Assembly: GCF_018991925.1 (NCBI RefSeq)
Contig: NW_024751891.1
Span: 241,001 to 305,000, forward strand
Direction: 5' to 3'
From: Homarus americanus
Taxonomy: Eukaryota > Arthropoda > Malacostraca > Decapoda > Nephropidae
Length of the DNA: 64,000 nucleotides
Shown in pieces: positions 48,772-58,085 of the stretch. Made by a program: the position numbers and the translations under genes. The notes beneath the pieces were generated by a model. It made no database searches. It had not been told where the DNA came from and saw only the letters and a program-made list of their open reading frames with translations. Every line of letters begins with the position of its first letter. Position 1 is the stretch's first letter.

Positions 48772-50100
48772 AATAATGCGCCTCAACAATTGATGTCTTT
48801 AAGGGCGTATTCTATGCTGGTTAATACATTATTTATCAATAATTAAAAGCTTACGATATAAGTCTTTCTCTCCCCCTCTCTCTCTCTCTCTCTCTCTCAG
48901 TAGTTCATGTGAAGTTAACAGTCTCTAATGAAGAGTTAGGTTATTGTATGCCTGGTCATTGTAGATTGACTGAACACTCCTCGTCATTCGCTAATTAAAT
49001 GATTTACTTCAGAACTGTTAAAGACACACGACAAACCTTTCATACAAGTGACTAACCTAAGGTAAAACTCACCTGATTTTCTCTAACTAACGTCTACGAC
49101 AAAAAGAGCACAATGAAGAGCCATTTTCTCTCAAAGACTCGTCAGCCATATCATCACAATATCAATTTATGTAGCTCTTAACTAAAATGTCAAAGGTAAA
49201 CCCACTCAATACAGTCAGTAACTATTATGGTTCAAAAGCCTATAAAAGCTTCACATCCGGGATACGAGGTCACCGCTAATCACCCATGACCTGTGACCTT
49301 ACTCTGATGGCTTCCAATTTCCTCTAACCATTGTGTCATGCCATTCCCAAATACAACCTTTACTCCCAGAAATATATCGTACACACAAAATCCAGGAATT
49401 TATACTTGTCAAACGTCAGTAGAAATATTATATGAACGCTGAAGTATACCTGTAATTTACTTACCTTTTACCGCATAAACTTACCACGCGACACATTTTT
49501 TTTTTCGACTCTGATATTTATAAAGTAATCAGTTTGTTTTATGGACGATAACCCACAACACACATAAATTTTCAAGGTGTTTAAGTAAATTTTCATTCAC
49601 TTTGTTTTATCTGTTAAATTTCATTCCTAGTTCGTACTGTATGTGAGCGAACCAACTCTCATTAACTGAACATAAACTTCCCACCCAGGTTAATTTCTTA
49701 CTCTACCTGGACACCCTCCCCTTAACTTACCTGACTATAACACAATATACTCTTAAGATTAGATATACATAAACAAAACAATATCCATACTTTTCAGAAC
49801 TAAAACAGTATTAAACAACAATGATCTCAAATAAAGTATTCATATCACTTTCCATGTATACTTAATTCACTTTCCATGTATACTTTGACTGCATAGATTC
49901 ACGAGTTCACTAATGTCTTTAATTATTCATTTTTATTTTAAACATCAATTTTTTTTCCTGTGTTATGGATTCTCCTCGGCTTTCTGTTTCCTTGGTAGTG
50001 TTGCCCTTAAGCCTGAAAGCCGGTTAAAGGCGGTGTGGATACAGTATACCGTAGGCTCTCTTTATATCGATTTTATGTTTTCTTTCTTTTGTATGCCTGT
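48772..50100. other. AT-rich unique DNA
   Basis: A short (CT)n lies at 48876-48899. 49000-49500 has faint TGTCGTAG-family resemblance. 49846-49880 has CACTTTCCATGTATACTT twice. No gene is recognised. Confidence 0.4.
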
Positions 50101-50473
50101 CTGTCTGTCTGTCTCTTCATCTGTTCTTGTATTTCTCTATTAATAACTTCATTTTGTTTATAATTATTGTCTGTCTCTCTTTGTCTCTATCTCACTCTTT
50201 CTCTGTCTCTCTCTGTCTTCCTCTTTTTCTCTGTCACTTTCTCTGTCTCTGTCTCCCTCTCTTACTCTCTTTTTATCTCCCTCCCCTGGTCGTTCATCAA
50301 GCTGCCTGTCCTTCACATTACACCTTCAGTCAGCCTAGAATCGTGAGGAGAAAGAACGCTTCTCTCTCTCTTTCTCTCTCATCTGTCTATTTTTCTACCT
50401 CTCTTCGCACTTTCCTATATTTCTCTTTCTCTCAGTGTTTTCTTCTCTCTCTCCGTCTTTCTTTTACTAGATG

Positions 50474-50512
<39 letters not shown>

Positions 50513-50515
50513 TTA
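50101..50515. repeat. CTGT and CTCT-rich low-complexity block
   Basis: Short (CTGT)n near 50098, CTCTGTCT mixtures 50170-50280 and a longer (CTGT)n 50475-50510. The 129-codon frame is composition-driven. Confidence 0.75.
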
Positions 50516-50599
50516 AGAAACATTAATAGAACTCAGGAAAATTTTGCCAATAAACTGATAATGATTTAGTAATAGGCCTAAGTCTATTGTCATTTGTTT

Positions 50600-51135
50600 G
50601 TTTACACTGTCCGCTATCTTAGTTCTGTCTACCTAGTGTCTCTCTGTTTACACTGTCCGCTATCTTAGTTCTGTCTACCTAGTGTCTCTCTGTTTACACT
50701 GTCCGCCATCTTGGAATACTCTGACCCAAACTGTAATTCCCTGAAACTGTTTAGTAGTTGTTTACATAGTCGGCCATTTTGGATTTAGCCAGGATCACCT
50801 AAAGTTAACCCCCCCCCCCTCAGTTTCTTTCACTACATGATTAAACACCCGAATACAACCTGGGGATTAGGTTAGGGCCTGATTAAGTTAGAATAGGTTA
50901 TCTTAGGTTAAGTTATTTCGGTAAATTAACGTTGGGTGATAAATTTTATGGTGAAATAACCCGGAGCTTATCTTCAAGTGACCCTTTGGCCACCTAGCGG
51001 ATATTCCCTGAAATTTGTATATATACACTGTCGGCCATCTTGGATCTGGCCCCCTAACGACTGTTCCTTGAAACTACTTCTTGTTGGTTCCGATTTTTTG
51101 GAGGAGCTCGAGTTACGGGAAGCCATCTTAAGACC
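50600..51135. repeat. Decayed tandem repeat with recurrent GCCATCTTGG core
   Basis: Two perfect 46-bp units (start 50600 and 50646, GTTTACACTGTCCGCTATCT) precede more diverged copies. The CCGCTATCTT/CGGCCATCTTGG core recurs at 50611, 50657, 50703, 50771, 51031 and 51121. A second shared word is ATTCCCTGAAACTGT/GTTCCTTGAAACTA. The core resembles the YY1-type GCCATCTT motif. A degenerate TTAGG patch lies at 50866-50928. Confidence 0.6.
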
Positions 51136-51207
51136 CGTGGCTCCCTAATTAATCTCCCTTTCTTATTTACTTTCTTCTGATGCAGCCGAGAAGAGGAGAT
51201 GAAAGAG

Positions 51208-51210
<3 letters not shown>

Positions 51211-51258
<48 letters not shown>
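51211..51258. repeat. (GT)24 microsatellite
   Basis: A pure GT run, followed to 51445 by CAGCCAGTCAACCAATCA-type tetranucleotide-like repeats. Confidence 0.95.
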
Positions 51259-51259
<1 letters not shown>

Positions 51260-51589
51260 AACCAATCATACACTCAGCCAGTTAGTAGCCAGTCAATTCG
51301 CCAACCAGCCAGTCAACCAATCATACAATCAGCCAGCTATAGTAGCCAATCAGCCAGTCATCCAGCCAGTCAATCAAACCAGTCAGCCAGCCACCCAGTC
51401 AGGCAGCGAGTCAATAAGCCAGCCAGCCAGCTTTCTCGTTGCTTTCTTTTGCTTTCTGTTCAGCCTTTCACTCAGCCTCGAGGACTTGTGTTCAGTTCTC
51501 CCTCCACTGCGAAAAGAATTAAAAGAAAAGGAGAGAAAAAAAATTCCTTTCACTGTTGTCGTCATGTTGCTGCCCAGGAGGATGTGTGG

Positions 51590-51814
51590 GAGGGAGTGAG
51601 AGGTAGAGAGGGAGGGAGAGGTGGAGTGGGAGTAATAGGGGCAGAGGGAGAGAGGGAGGGAGAGAGGTGAATATGAGGTGGAGTGAGATGTGGGGGCAGA
51701 GAGAGGGAAAGGAGATGGGTATGAGGTGGGTGGGGAGATAATAGGGGCAGGGAGAGGGGAGAGGAAGGTGGGCTCTCAGGGGTGGGTGGGAGTAATGGGG
51801 CAGAGGAGGAGGAT
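51590..51814. repeat. Purine-rich GGGAGAGGTGGAGTG repeat
   Basis: Degenerate GGAGGGAGAGG and GGAGTAATAGGGGCAGAG words, with few pyrimidines on the plus strand. Confidence 0.7.
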
Positions 51815-51846
51815 GGTGTGTGTGTGTGTGTGTGTATGTATGTGTG
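51815..51846. repeat. (TG)n at 3' end of retrotransposon copy 2
   Basis: TG repeats with one TATGTATG interruption lie directly next to the element's 3' terminus. Confidence 0.93.
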
Positions 51847-51854
51847 ATAATGTG

Positions 51855-52448
51855 TGGATTTATTAATACAGTTGCAGCCGGTGGCTGAAAATATACAGAC
51901 ACGTTTGATTTAGACATAATGATATAATATACATTGAATACATTTACAGGGCTGTACAGTACATAAATCGGTTGTTTTATTAAATTTTAACTTAATAGAT
52001 GGGATGGTGCTGTTTACCTTCCTATCGGTGCAAACCATGGGCTGCAGATTACTGACATAATGGCGCCGGACTGCGCGAAAGGTGGGCAGAAAGTGCTGCT
52101 GCCGGTGATGTGGGGAGGTGGCGATGACGGAAAGGTGGTGCATTAGTTGGCTGCCAAACCTTTCGGTGCTTGGTAGTGGTGGTCACTGAGGGATGGCATT
52201 TCCAGGGTGGAGAGAGCGTTGGTGTAGCCGGAGTATTCTGCACTTGAGCATGGGTTCTGCAGGCCCTTTTCTGTACCTTCTCTAGCTGACGTGGTTGGGT
52301 GGAGTTGAGAGAAGACGACCAGGCTGGTGACGCATACGTTAGTTTGGGGAGAATAAAGGCGTTGTAGATGGTCCTCAGCTCTGGCGTGGGTATCCTAAGT
52401 GACCTAAGTCGTCGTAGCATGTAGAGTCGGTACGAGGCTGCCTTGACT
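51855..52448 (-). mobile_element. Non-LTR retrotransposon, 5'-truncated copy 2
   Basis: Nearly the same DNA sequence as 16556-17210, including GTTGCAGCCGGTGGCTGAAA, ACAGGGCTGTACAGTACATA and the coding end. The protein reads MLRRLRSLRIPTPELRTIYN, LTYASPAWSSSLN, KVQKRACR, then frameshifts relative to copy 1, so it is a pseudogene. It is 5' truncated at GCCTTGACTGTG, where copy 1 continues. From that point the sequence is pure GT (52448-52471). It therefore has TG repeats at both borders, like copy 1. Confidence 0.88.
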
Positions 52449-52471
52449 GTGTGTGTGTGTGTGTGTGTGTG
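52448..52471. repeat. (GT)12 at 5' end of retrotransposon copy 2
   Basis: A pure GT run replaces the element sequence exactly at its truncation point. Confidence 0.93.
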
Positions 52472-52850
52472 AAACGAAGGGAGAGAGGGAGAGGTAGGAA
52501 GAGGTGAAGTTAGGGAGTGGGATGATGTGTGAGAGGGAAGGAGAGTGATATAGATATGATAAGGGAGGAAGGGAAGGAAATGAAAGGAGAGAGAGAGAGA
52601 GAGAGGTTTAGGTAGAGGTTAAGATAGTAAGGGTAAGAGTAGAGTGGTGAGAGAGCGAGGTAAGGCGACACAGAATATAGATGAGGTTATCAATACGTAA
52701 CTCTTGCTAGAATCAACAGAGACTCTCACGTACAGAAGAGAATATTAAAAACAAAACCAATGAACCAAGTTAAGAGAAAGACAAAGAAAACTGTGATTGA
52801 AAGAGAAAACAAACACAAAATATAAACACGAACTCAGACGGCAACAGAAT
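52472..52850. other. Purine-rich noncoding DNA
   Basis: GGAAGAGAGG-type sequence and a short (GA)n at 52582-52603. No gene is seen. Confidence 0.5.
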
Positions 52851-53495
52851 AAGGAATGGAAAGCCGCAAGACAAAAGATGATCGATAAATCTCATTACAA
52901 GAAAGAAATATAAGATAGAAACATTATTAAAACAAATTCACATAGGCATACTGATAAAAGAAAGGAAAACAGAAGCACGGAATTACAAAGAGACAATAAA
53001 GTACAGAAAGGATAAATGTCGTAAGGAACACTGAGAATAAGTTTCCCGCGTGACAAAAGAGCATCGGAAGCAATAAACGATTGGAGACCATACATGTTTC
53101 ATAGCCCGTCGCACTTGTTAGGCACAAAAGATGAGTTGAAAAGACAAGGCAGCGAATAAGAGGAGGGGATCAAATGAAAGAGGCAATAAAAGATATAAAA
53201 GGAGAAAAGGAATGGGATAATGAAAACTAAGCTCTCGAGTAACAAATGAAAACTGGAAACAAAAGAAGACCGGGAGCACTCGACAATCAAATACAACTTT
53301 TCAGATATAAAAATTCGATTAAAAGAAAAGACAGTAAATAGGGGACAAGGAAGAATAACTGCACGGAATACCCAAGGAAAATGTTCTCGCAAAACAAAGG
53401 AAAATCAGAAACAAAAGAGAATCGGGCCACAATAGAAGATTCAAGTCCATACATATACATGGAGCGTCGCAACTAAGTAAAAAATGGAGACGTAA
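52851..53495. repeat. Decayed ~150-190-bp tandem repeat
   Basis: Four diverged units are anchored by AAGCCGCAAGACAAAAGATG (52860), TTTCCCGCGTGACAAAAGAG (53041), GCTCTCGAGTAACAAATGAA (53230) and GTTCTCGCAAAACAAAGGAA (53382). Downstream landmarks GGAAACAAAAGAAGACCGGG and GAAACAAAAGAGAATCGGG, then CCATACAT, recur in phase. The similar minus-strand open frames (52895-53095 and 53287-53472, both with MYGL) follow from this repetition and are not genes. Confidence 0.6.
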
Positions 53496-54025
53496 TTTTG
53501 ACATTTACACCACAGTTTCTTTTGTTGTAGTTTCTTCTATGGAATTTCTCAACCCTGAATTGTCTTAAATAAAGAAGAATTTATCTCGCTTGAATTAATC
53601 CAAAGTGAGTTGTAATTACCAGGAAAAATGTTATAGACTATTTTATCACTGAACTTACCTCGGTGAACACATTCTCACCCTTTATGGAGAGTTATTGACA
53701 TTGCCCTGGGGAAATTTCGTAAGCATTTCGTTTCTAAAAGGTTGGATGTATGTTTCTCAGGTTTCTGGTCTCCTGTGTATTCGCTGCTGAGACTCTGTGT
53801 TTACCTATTGTATGAAGGGGGTCGTAATGGTAATTAGTTTGAGGTGAGTTTTATTTCATGACTGAAAAAAATAAAACATGAAGTTGTTTTACAAAACTTT
53901 TGGTTATTGTTGCCTGACGTCCCCAGAGAGAGAGAGCCATCTGGGAGTGTGGTGGTGTACCTCTGTGCATATCCGTCCTTCTGGGAGTTGAGAACACGTA
54001 AGTTGAACAAGTTGTGGTGGATTTT
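53496..54025. other. Unique noncoding DNA
   Basis: No supported gene. A weak exon-like segment (53927-53997) ending in a good GTAAGT donor is discussed under rejected items. Confidence 0.4.
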
Positions 54026-54346
54026 AATTTACATTTTACCTTTCAACAAAATTTCAGACGGGTTCAGTAGTGAGTGTTTTGCGCCATTATTACACAGTGT
54101 TATGGTTCCTTGGACTTTGTTGTGGCGCAGCGGACGATATTTGGTATTTTCTATCATTTTTGTACAGTTATATAACCTTGAATTTTCTTGTGGCGCGACG
54201 GAAGACAATAAATATTTGGTTTTGTCATTATCGTGCAGATTTATGACTGGTTGGACTTGGTTGCGGAGATGCGAGGGATAATCCTCATTTTGCACCATTA
54301 TTGTTTACAGAGTTATGGCTCCTTGGAATTTGTAGTGGCGCGACGA
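54026..54346. repeat. Decayed ~70-bp tandem repeat, 4-5 units
   Basis: Units begin near 54092, 54162, 54233 and 54304 with CAGTGTTATGGTTCCTTGGA, CAGTTATATAACCTTGAATT, CAGATTTATGACTGGTTGGA and CAGAGTTATGGCTCCTTGGA. Each continues to GTGGCGC(A/G)(G/A)CG-type sequence and a TTTTG...CATTAT end. The spacing is regular although similarity is low. Confidence 0.65.
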
Positions 54347-54367
54347 GGGGGGTGGGCGGGGGGGGGA
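54347..54367 (+). other. G-quadruplex-type G cluster
   Basis: A run of six G, T, three G, C and nine G satisfies the four-G-tract rule with one-base loops. It directly follows the 70-bp repeat. Confidence 0.7.
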
Positions 54368-54576
54368 CTGTAGCCTCTCTTAACGCCATCTTAATCTTCT
54401 CTCTTCTTTCCTCTTTCTTAGTTCCTGGGATTTAATGGTTTTTTTTTATTACACCTCGGCTACGGAGAGAAGGAAGTTATTAAATTCTCTTTCTTTGTCT
54501 GTGTCATCTGAGTTAATATACTTGAAATACATATCATATTATTAGGCCAGAATTACAAATCAAGATTAACACATTA

Positions 54577-54629
54577 AGGTTAAAGGTCAAATTATAAGCT
54601 CAAAGTTCATACGTCAAGGTCAGAGGTCA
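54577..54629 (+). promoter_or_regulatory. Two DR1 nuclear-receptor-type sites
   Basis: AGGTTA-A-AGGTCA (54577-54589) and a perfect AGGTCA-G-AGGTCA (54617-54629) are direct repeats with one-base spacing. DR1 is the preferred arrangement for HNF4 and RXR/USP-type receptors. Position relative to a promoter is unknown. The neighbouring CAAAGTTCA at 54600 is HNF4-like as well. Function is inference only. Confidence 0.4.
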
Positions 54630-55045
54630 CTGAACAAAGCATATACCGGGAGAGAACCAGTACAGAATTTCCTCACCAGTTAGAGGAAGATTAATAACTT
54701 GGTTCCTCTGTAATATCTTCTTTTGTACAGTATATAAGAATATTTGGTTTAAAGTAGTATATATTTTATCTCATATAAATCTTATCTTTGTACTTATTAC
54801 GAAAAGAAGAGTTTTAAATAACTTTCCCTAAATATACTGTCAACACGTGAGAATTATTGCACCTTTACCATACACCTAAATTTTAAAGGTTTTTAGATAC
54901 GTTTCTACTCATATTTAAGGTACTGTCATAATATAATAATAACAACTATACCTGTACTTTATACCTGAATCATTACGTGTAGAGGTATTTCTTTATCAAA
55001 TTTCCTTGTTTCGATCAATTACTGTTATTTAGTGGGTAAATCATC
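54630..55045. other. AT-rich noncoding DNA
   Basis: Nothing recognised. Confidence 0.4.
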
Positions 55046-55380
55046 TGATGTTCTCTGTCTGTCTCTCTCTCTCGCTCTCTTTCTCTCTCTGTCTTCTGTC
55101 TTTTCCCTCTCTCTCACTTTATCTCCCATCTCTTTCTTCTCTGTCCCTCACTTTATGTTTTATCTTCTGTCTCTTTTCTCTGTCTCTCACTTTATCTCTC
55201 TTTATTTCTCTCTTTATCTATCTGTCTCTCTCTTCTCTCTCTTTTGCTTCTTTTCTGTCTCTCTCCTGTCTCTCATTTCTCCGTCTTTATCTTTATCTCC
55301 CGTCTGTGTAGTTCTCTTCATTGTGTCTCAGTTTATCTCTCTTCTCTGACTGTCTCTATTTGTTACCATCTTTTATTCAA
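55046..55380. repeat. CTCT/TGTC pyrimidine-rich block
   Basis: CTCTCTGTCT and TCACTTTATCTC words repeat irregularly. S/L frames are artefacts. Confidence 0.7.
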
Positions 55381-55390
55381 AGGGAGAGAA

Positions 55391-55395
<5 letters not shown>

Positions 55396-55425
<30 letters not shown>
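55396..55425. repeat. (CAGA)n microsatellite
   Basis: About seven CAGA units at the end of the pyrimidine-rich block. Confidence 0.9.
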
Positions 55426-55483
55426 CGGATACAAAGGTGATTATGGCTAAGGACGAAGAAACGTTCTGATAGGAGGAGAACAG

Positions 55484-55699
55484 ATGAATACTCTGATGGG
55501 TGGCAGTGTTGTGATTCACTCTCTGTTGGGTGGCAGTGTTCTGATCGATACTCTGATGGGTGGTAGTGCTCTGATCGAGGTTCTGATGGGTGACAATGTT
55601 GTAATTAACGATCTGATGGGTGACAGTGTTGTGATTAACGATCTGATGGGTGACAGTGTTCTGATTGACGATGATGAGAGAGTCGAGTTGGATATTTAG
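55484..55699 (+). CDS. Possible small ORF of 10-residue repeats
   Basis: A 71-codon frame starting ATGAATACT holds six exact-length 30-bp units from 55493 to 55672. Each encodes a decapeptide such as LMGGSVVIHS, LLGGSVLIDT, LMGDSVVIND and LMGDSVLIDD. The reading phase is preserved and differences are mostly conservative (V/L/I, G/D, N/D). A 30-bp minisatellite with no stops would look the same by chance. No start context, splice sites or family support it, so this is most likely a repeat rather than a gene. Confidence 0.15.
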   Translation: MNTLMGGSVVIHSLLGGSVLIDTLMGGSALIEVLMGDNVVINDLMGDSVVINDLMGDSVLIDDDERVELDI

Positions 55700-55734
55700 A
55701 GGATCTTAAAGTTTAATCTGTTGGGGCGAGAGAA

Positions 55735-56005
55735 GTCAAGAGGTGAAAAGGTCAAGAGGTCAAAAGGTCAATAAGTCAAGAAGTCAAGAGGTCAAGAAGT
55801 TAACAGTTTAAGAGGTCAGAAAATCAAAAGGTCAAAAATTCAAAATGTCAAAAAGTCAAGACGTCAGAAAGTCAAAGGGGTCAAAAGGTCGAGAGGTCAG
55901 CAGGTCAAAAAGTCAAAAGTTCAAGATGTCATAAGTCAAAAGGTAAAAAAGTCAAGAGGTCAAAAAGGTCAAGATAAAAAATTCAAGAGATCAAATGTCA
56001 AGAGG
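55735..56005. repeat. GTCAAAAG/AGGTCA short-unit array
   Basis: Degenerate 8-10-bp units (GTCAAGAG, GTCAAAAG) with about ten exact AGGTCA hexamers, several spaced as AGGTCA-AG-AGGTCA (DR2). It could act as a nuclear-receptor half-site cluster, but simple-repeat expansion explains it as well. Confidence 0.8.
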
Positions 56006-56056
56006 GGAATTAAACAGCACGATTTCCCACCTACCTCGAGTGCAGTCTTGCCATTA

Positions 56057-56084
56057 CTGTTTGTTTGTTTGTTTGTTTGTTTGT
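56057..56084. repeat. (TTTG)n microsatellite
   Basis: Six to seven TTTG units. Confidence 0.9.
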
Positions 56085-56174
56085 ACACTGTAAATAGGAA
56101 GCTTTGGGGTGATAAATGTGAGAGAGTTCACCCAATGTCGACGTGTCTCGGCGAAGCATAAACAACAAAGTTTG

Positions 56175-56282
56175 AGATGGAAGTGGGAGGGGAGGAGGGT
56201 AGGTAGGAGGAGAGGGAGGGATGGGGAAGAGGAGAGGGGGGAAGAGGAAGAGGAGCAGGAGGGGGAGCAGGAAGTAGAGGTA
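56175..56282. repeat. Purine-rich GGAGGAGAGG tract
   Basis: GA-only sequence with G-runs; no unit is clearly defined. Confidence 0.6.
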
Positions 56283-56359
56283 GTTTATAGCCGACCTCAC
56301 AGAGATAGAACTCCCCAAAAGTTTGTTGTGAGTTGAGAATTTTGTCCTAAATCACAAAG

Positions 56360-56930
56360 TACGATTGTCTCTCTCAAGTTCACTTTAGCTACGGCACCAA
56401 GGAGTATTCTCAACAGTTTATACTTTTTAACTAACAAGTTCAACTTAACTCCAACACAAGAAAGATTCATACTATTTTTTTCAAGTTTAATTTAATGTAG
56501 GAACGTATTAATTGACTCGGTTTATGATGATACAATGGTGGATTCTCAGTATTTGGCTCGTTCAATTTACCTTATATTTGGTGAGGTACTGTAAGAGCGT
56601 ATCTAACTGGCTCGCTTAAAATACGGAGTAAAGTTAGATGTTAAATTATTCATACATAAAGTTCATGATTACTCTTCGTGGACAAGAGTCTGTAATATTA
56701 ACACCACTTTGGATGGCATTAAAACGCCCACTAAGCTAACTTCTATAGCTGAACTAAAGTACATTATTATAGTCACATCTTCACCAAGGGTAAAATTTTA
56801 GCGTAAAACCGAACACTTGAGAATTCTACTTTGTGTCGTAGTTAAAGTAAGTTAGGTGAATAAGTTCTCACATCGCCAGTTGGGGTGAAATTTACCGTAG
56901 ACTACTCTGAGAATGTAGACAGCGTGAGTG
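56360..56930 (+). repeat. Decayed TGTCGTAG-family repeat, third locus
   Basis: The best copy reads GAGAATTCTACTTTGTGTCG, TAGTTAAAGTAAGTTAGGTG, then TTCTCACATCGCCAGTTGGG (56830-56890). Landmark by landmark this matches the reverse complement of 5225-5300. Older copies precede it (for example CTCAAGTTCACTTTAGCTAC at 56373). Confidence 0.55.
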
Positions 56931-57118
56931 ATGTCTTCCCTACATCACCGGAACTTCCCATTTATCTAACTTTCTTGTTTATGCTTCGGTGAGACACGAA
57001 GACCATTGTATAAGGCCTTGGGAAGGTAGTGGGAGGCAGCGATTCTCTCTCTGTAGCTTACTCCCACTTTCCTTCTCTCTCTTACTCTCTCTTTCTGTCT
57101 TCCTGTCTTTCTCTATCA

Positions 57119-57138
57119 CACACGCACACACACACACA

Positions 57139-57200
<62 letters not shown>
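57119..57200. repeat. (CA)n and (CT)n microsatellites
   Basis: CA 57119-57140, then CT 57141-57200 with one TTT interruption. Confidence 0.93.
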
Positions 57201-57220
57201 GTTTTGCTCACTAATCATAA

Positions 57221-57405
57221 AGTAGCTTGTCGGCTTAGTGGATACAGCTCTCTCCTCCTATCCTAATGGTCGCTGGTTTGTTTCTGGGGCACTCCTAGTC
57301 CACCCAGCTGTAAATGGGTACCTAACTTTATAATTGGATAAGTGAAGGCGGTCGAGTGCAGTATCGGCCACACTGCCTCCTTGTGTACCGAAGGTTTAGC
57401 ATAAC
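57221..57405 (+). mobile_element. tRNA-derived SINE, copy B (most complete)
   Basis: The 5' part resembles a tRNA gene: TAGCTTGTCGGCTTAGTGG (57223-57241) fits the box-A pattern, and GGTTTGTTTCT (57275-57285) is a degenerate box B about 40 bp downstream. The body CACCCAGCTGTAAATGGGTA (57301-57320), GAAGGCGGTCGAGTGCAGTA and CTGCCTCCTTGTGTAC is shared with copies at 0.8 and 20.4 kb. It ends at an (AG)n/(TA)n run. Pol III transcription from the internal boxes is the expected mode for this class; the eroded box B suggests this copy is weak or silent. Confidence 0.72.
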
Positions 57406-58085
57406 GAGAGAGAGAGAGAGAGACTGTATATATATATAAAAGGAATTGAGAAAGAGATAAAGAGAACGAGATATAATACAGTGTATGGTAAAAAAGGAAC
57501 AAACAATTACCAAGAATATTAAATGGTAAAAAAAACGAATCAGAAGGAAGAAGAAGAAATGGTAATGAAAGAGAAGAGGAAGCAATGGCAATAAGAAGAC
57601 AAAAAAGTAATTCGATAGAAGTGAGACGAAGAAAACGAAGCTAAAACATATCAAGAAGTAAAACACGACAGAAAGAGGAGGAGGAGGATAGAGAAAATGG
57701 AGCAGAAAGATGGGGGGATGACTGAAGAAAACCAGGAAGAGAAAACGTATGAAGAAGAAATAGAGATAAGGAAGAACCCTGAAGAAGGAAGAGGAGGAAA
57801 AAAATAGAGGAAATAAAGAGGTGGTGAATGAGAATGAGGAAACAAAATACAGCATAAAAATAAGTAATAAGACGGAAGTAGAAGAAGAAAATGTAGAATA
57901 AGGGAAAGGGTAACTAAAGAAGAATTCAGACAAATAATAAAATATAAAAGGCGGAAGTAAAAGAAGATAAAGTAGGAAAAAACAAAAGCAAGAAGGATAA
58001 ATAAGACAAACACTGAATTGTATACAGCAAGAGGAAGTAGAATAAGAAAACAGAGGAGAAATTTAGGGGGTGACTGTCCTATTCT
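57406..58085. other. Purine-rich (A/G) noncoding DNA
   Basis: 57490-58060 on the plus strand is A/G-rich (GAAGAAGAAAT, GAGGAGGAGGA). The long minus-strand F/S/L frames are composition artefacts. Confidence 0.6.

Noticed and set aside
53927..53997. Possible exon between CCCCAG and ACAC|GTAAGT
   Set aside because: The donor is good but the pyrimidine tract is poor and two frames are open over only 71 nt, so there is not enough to call it.
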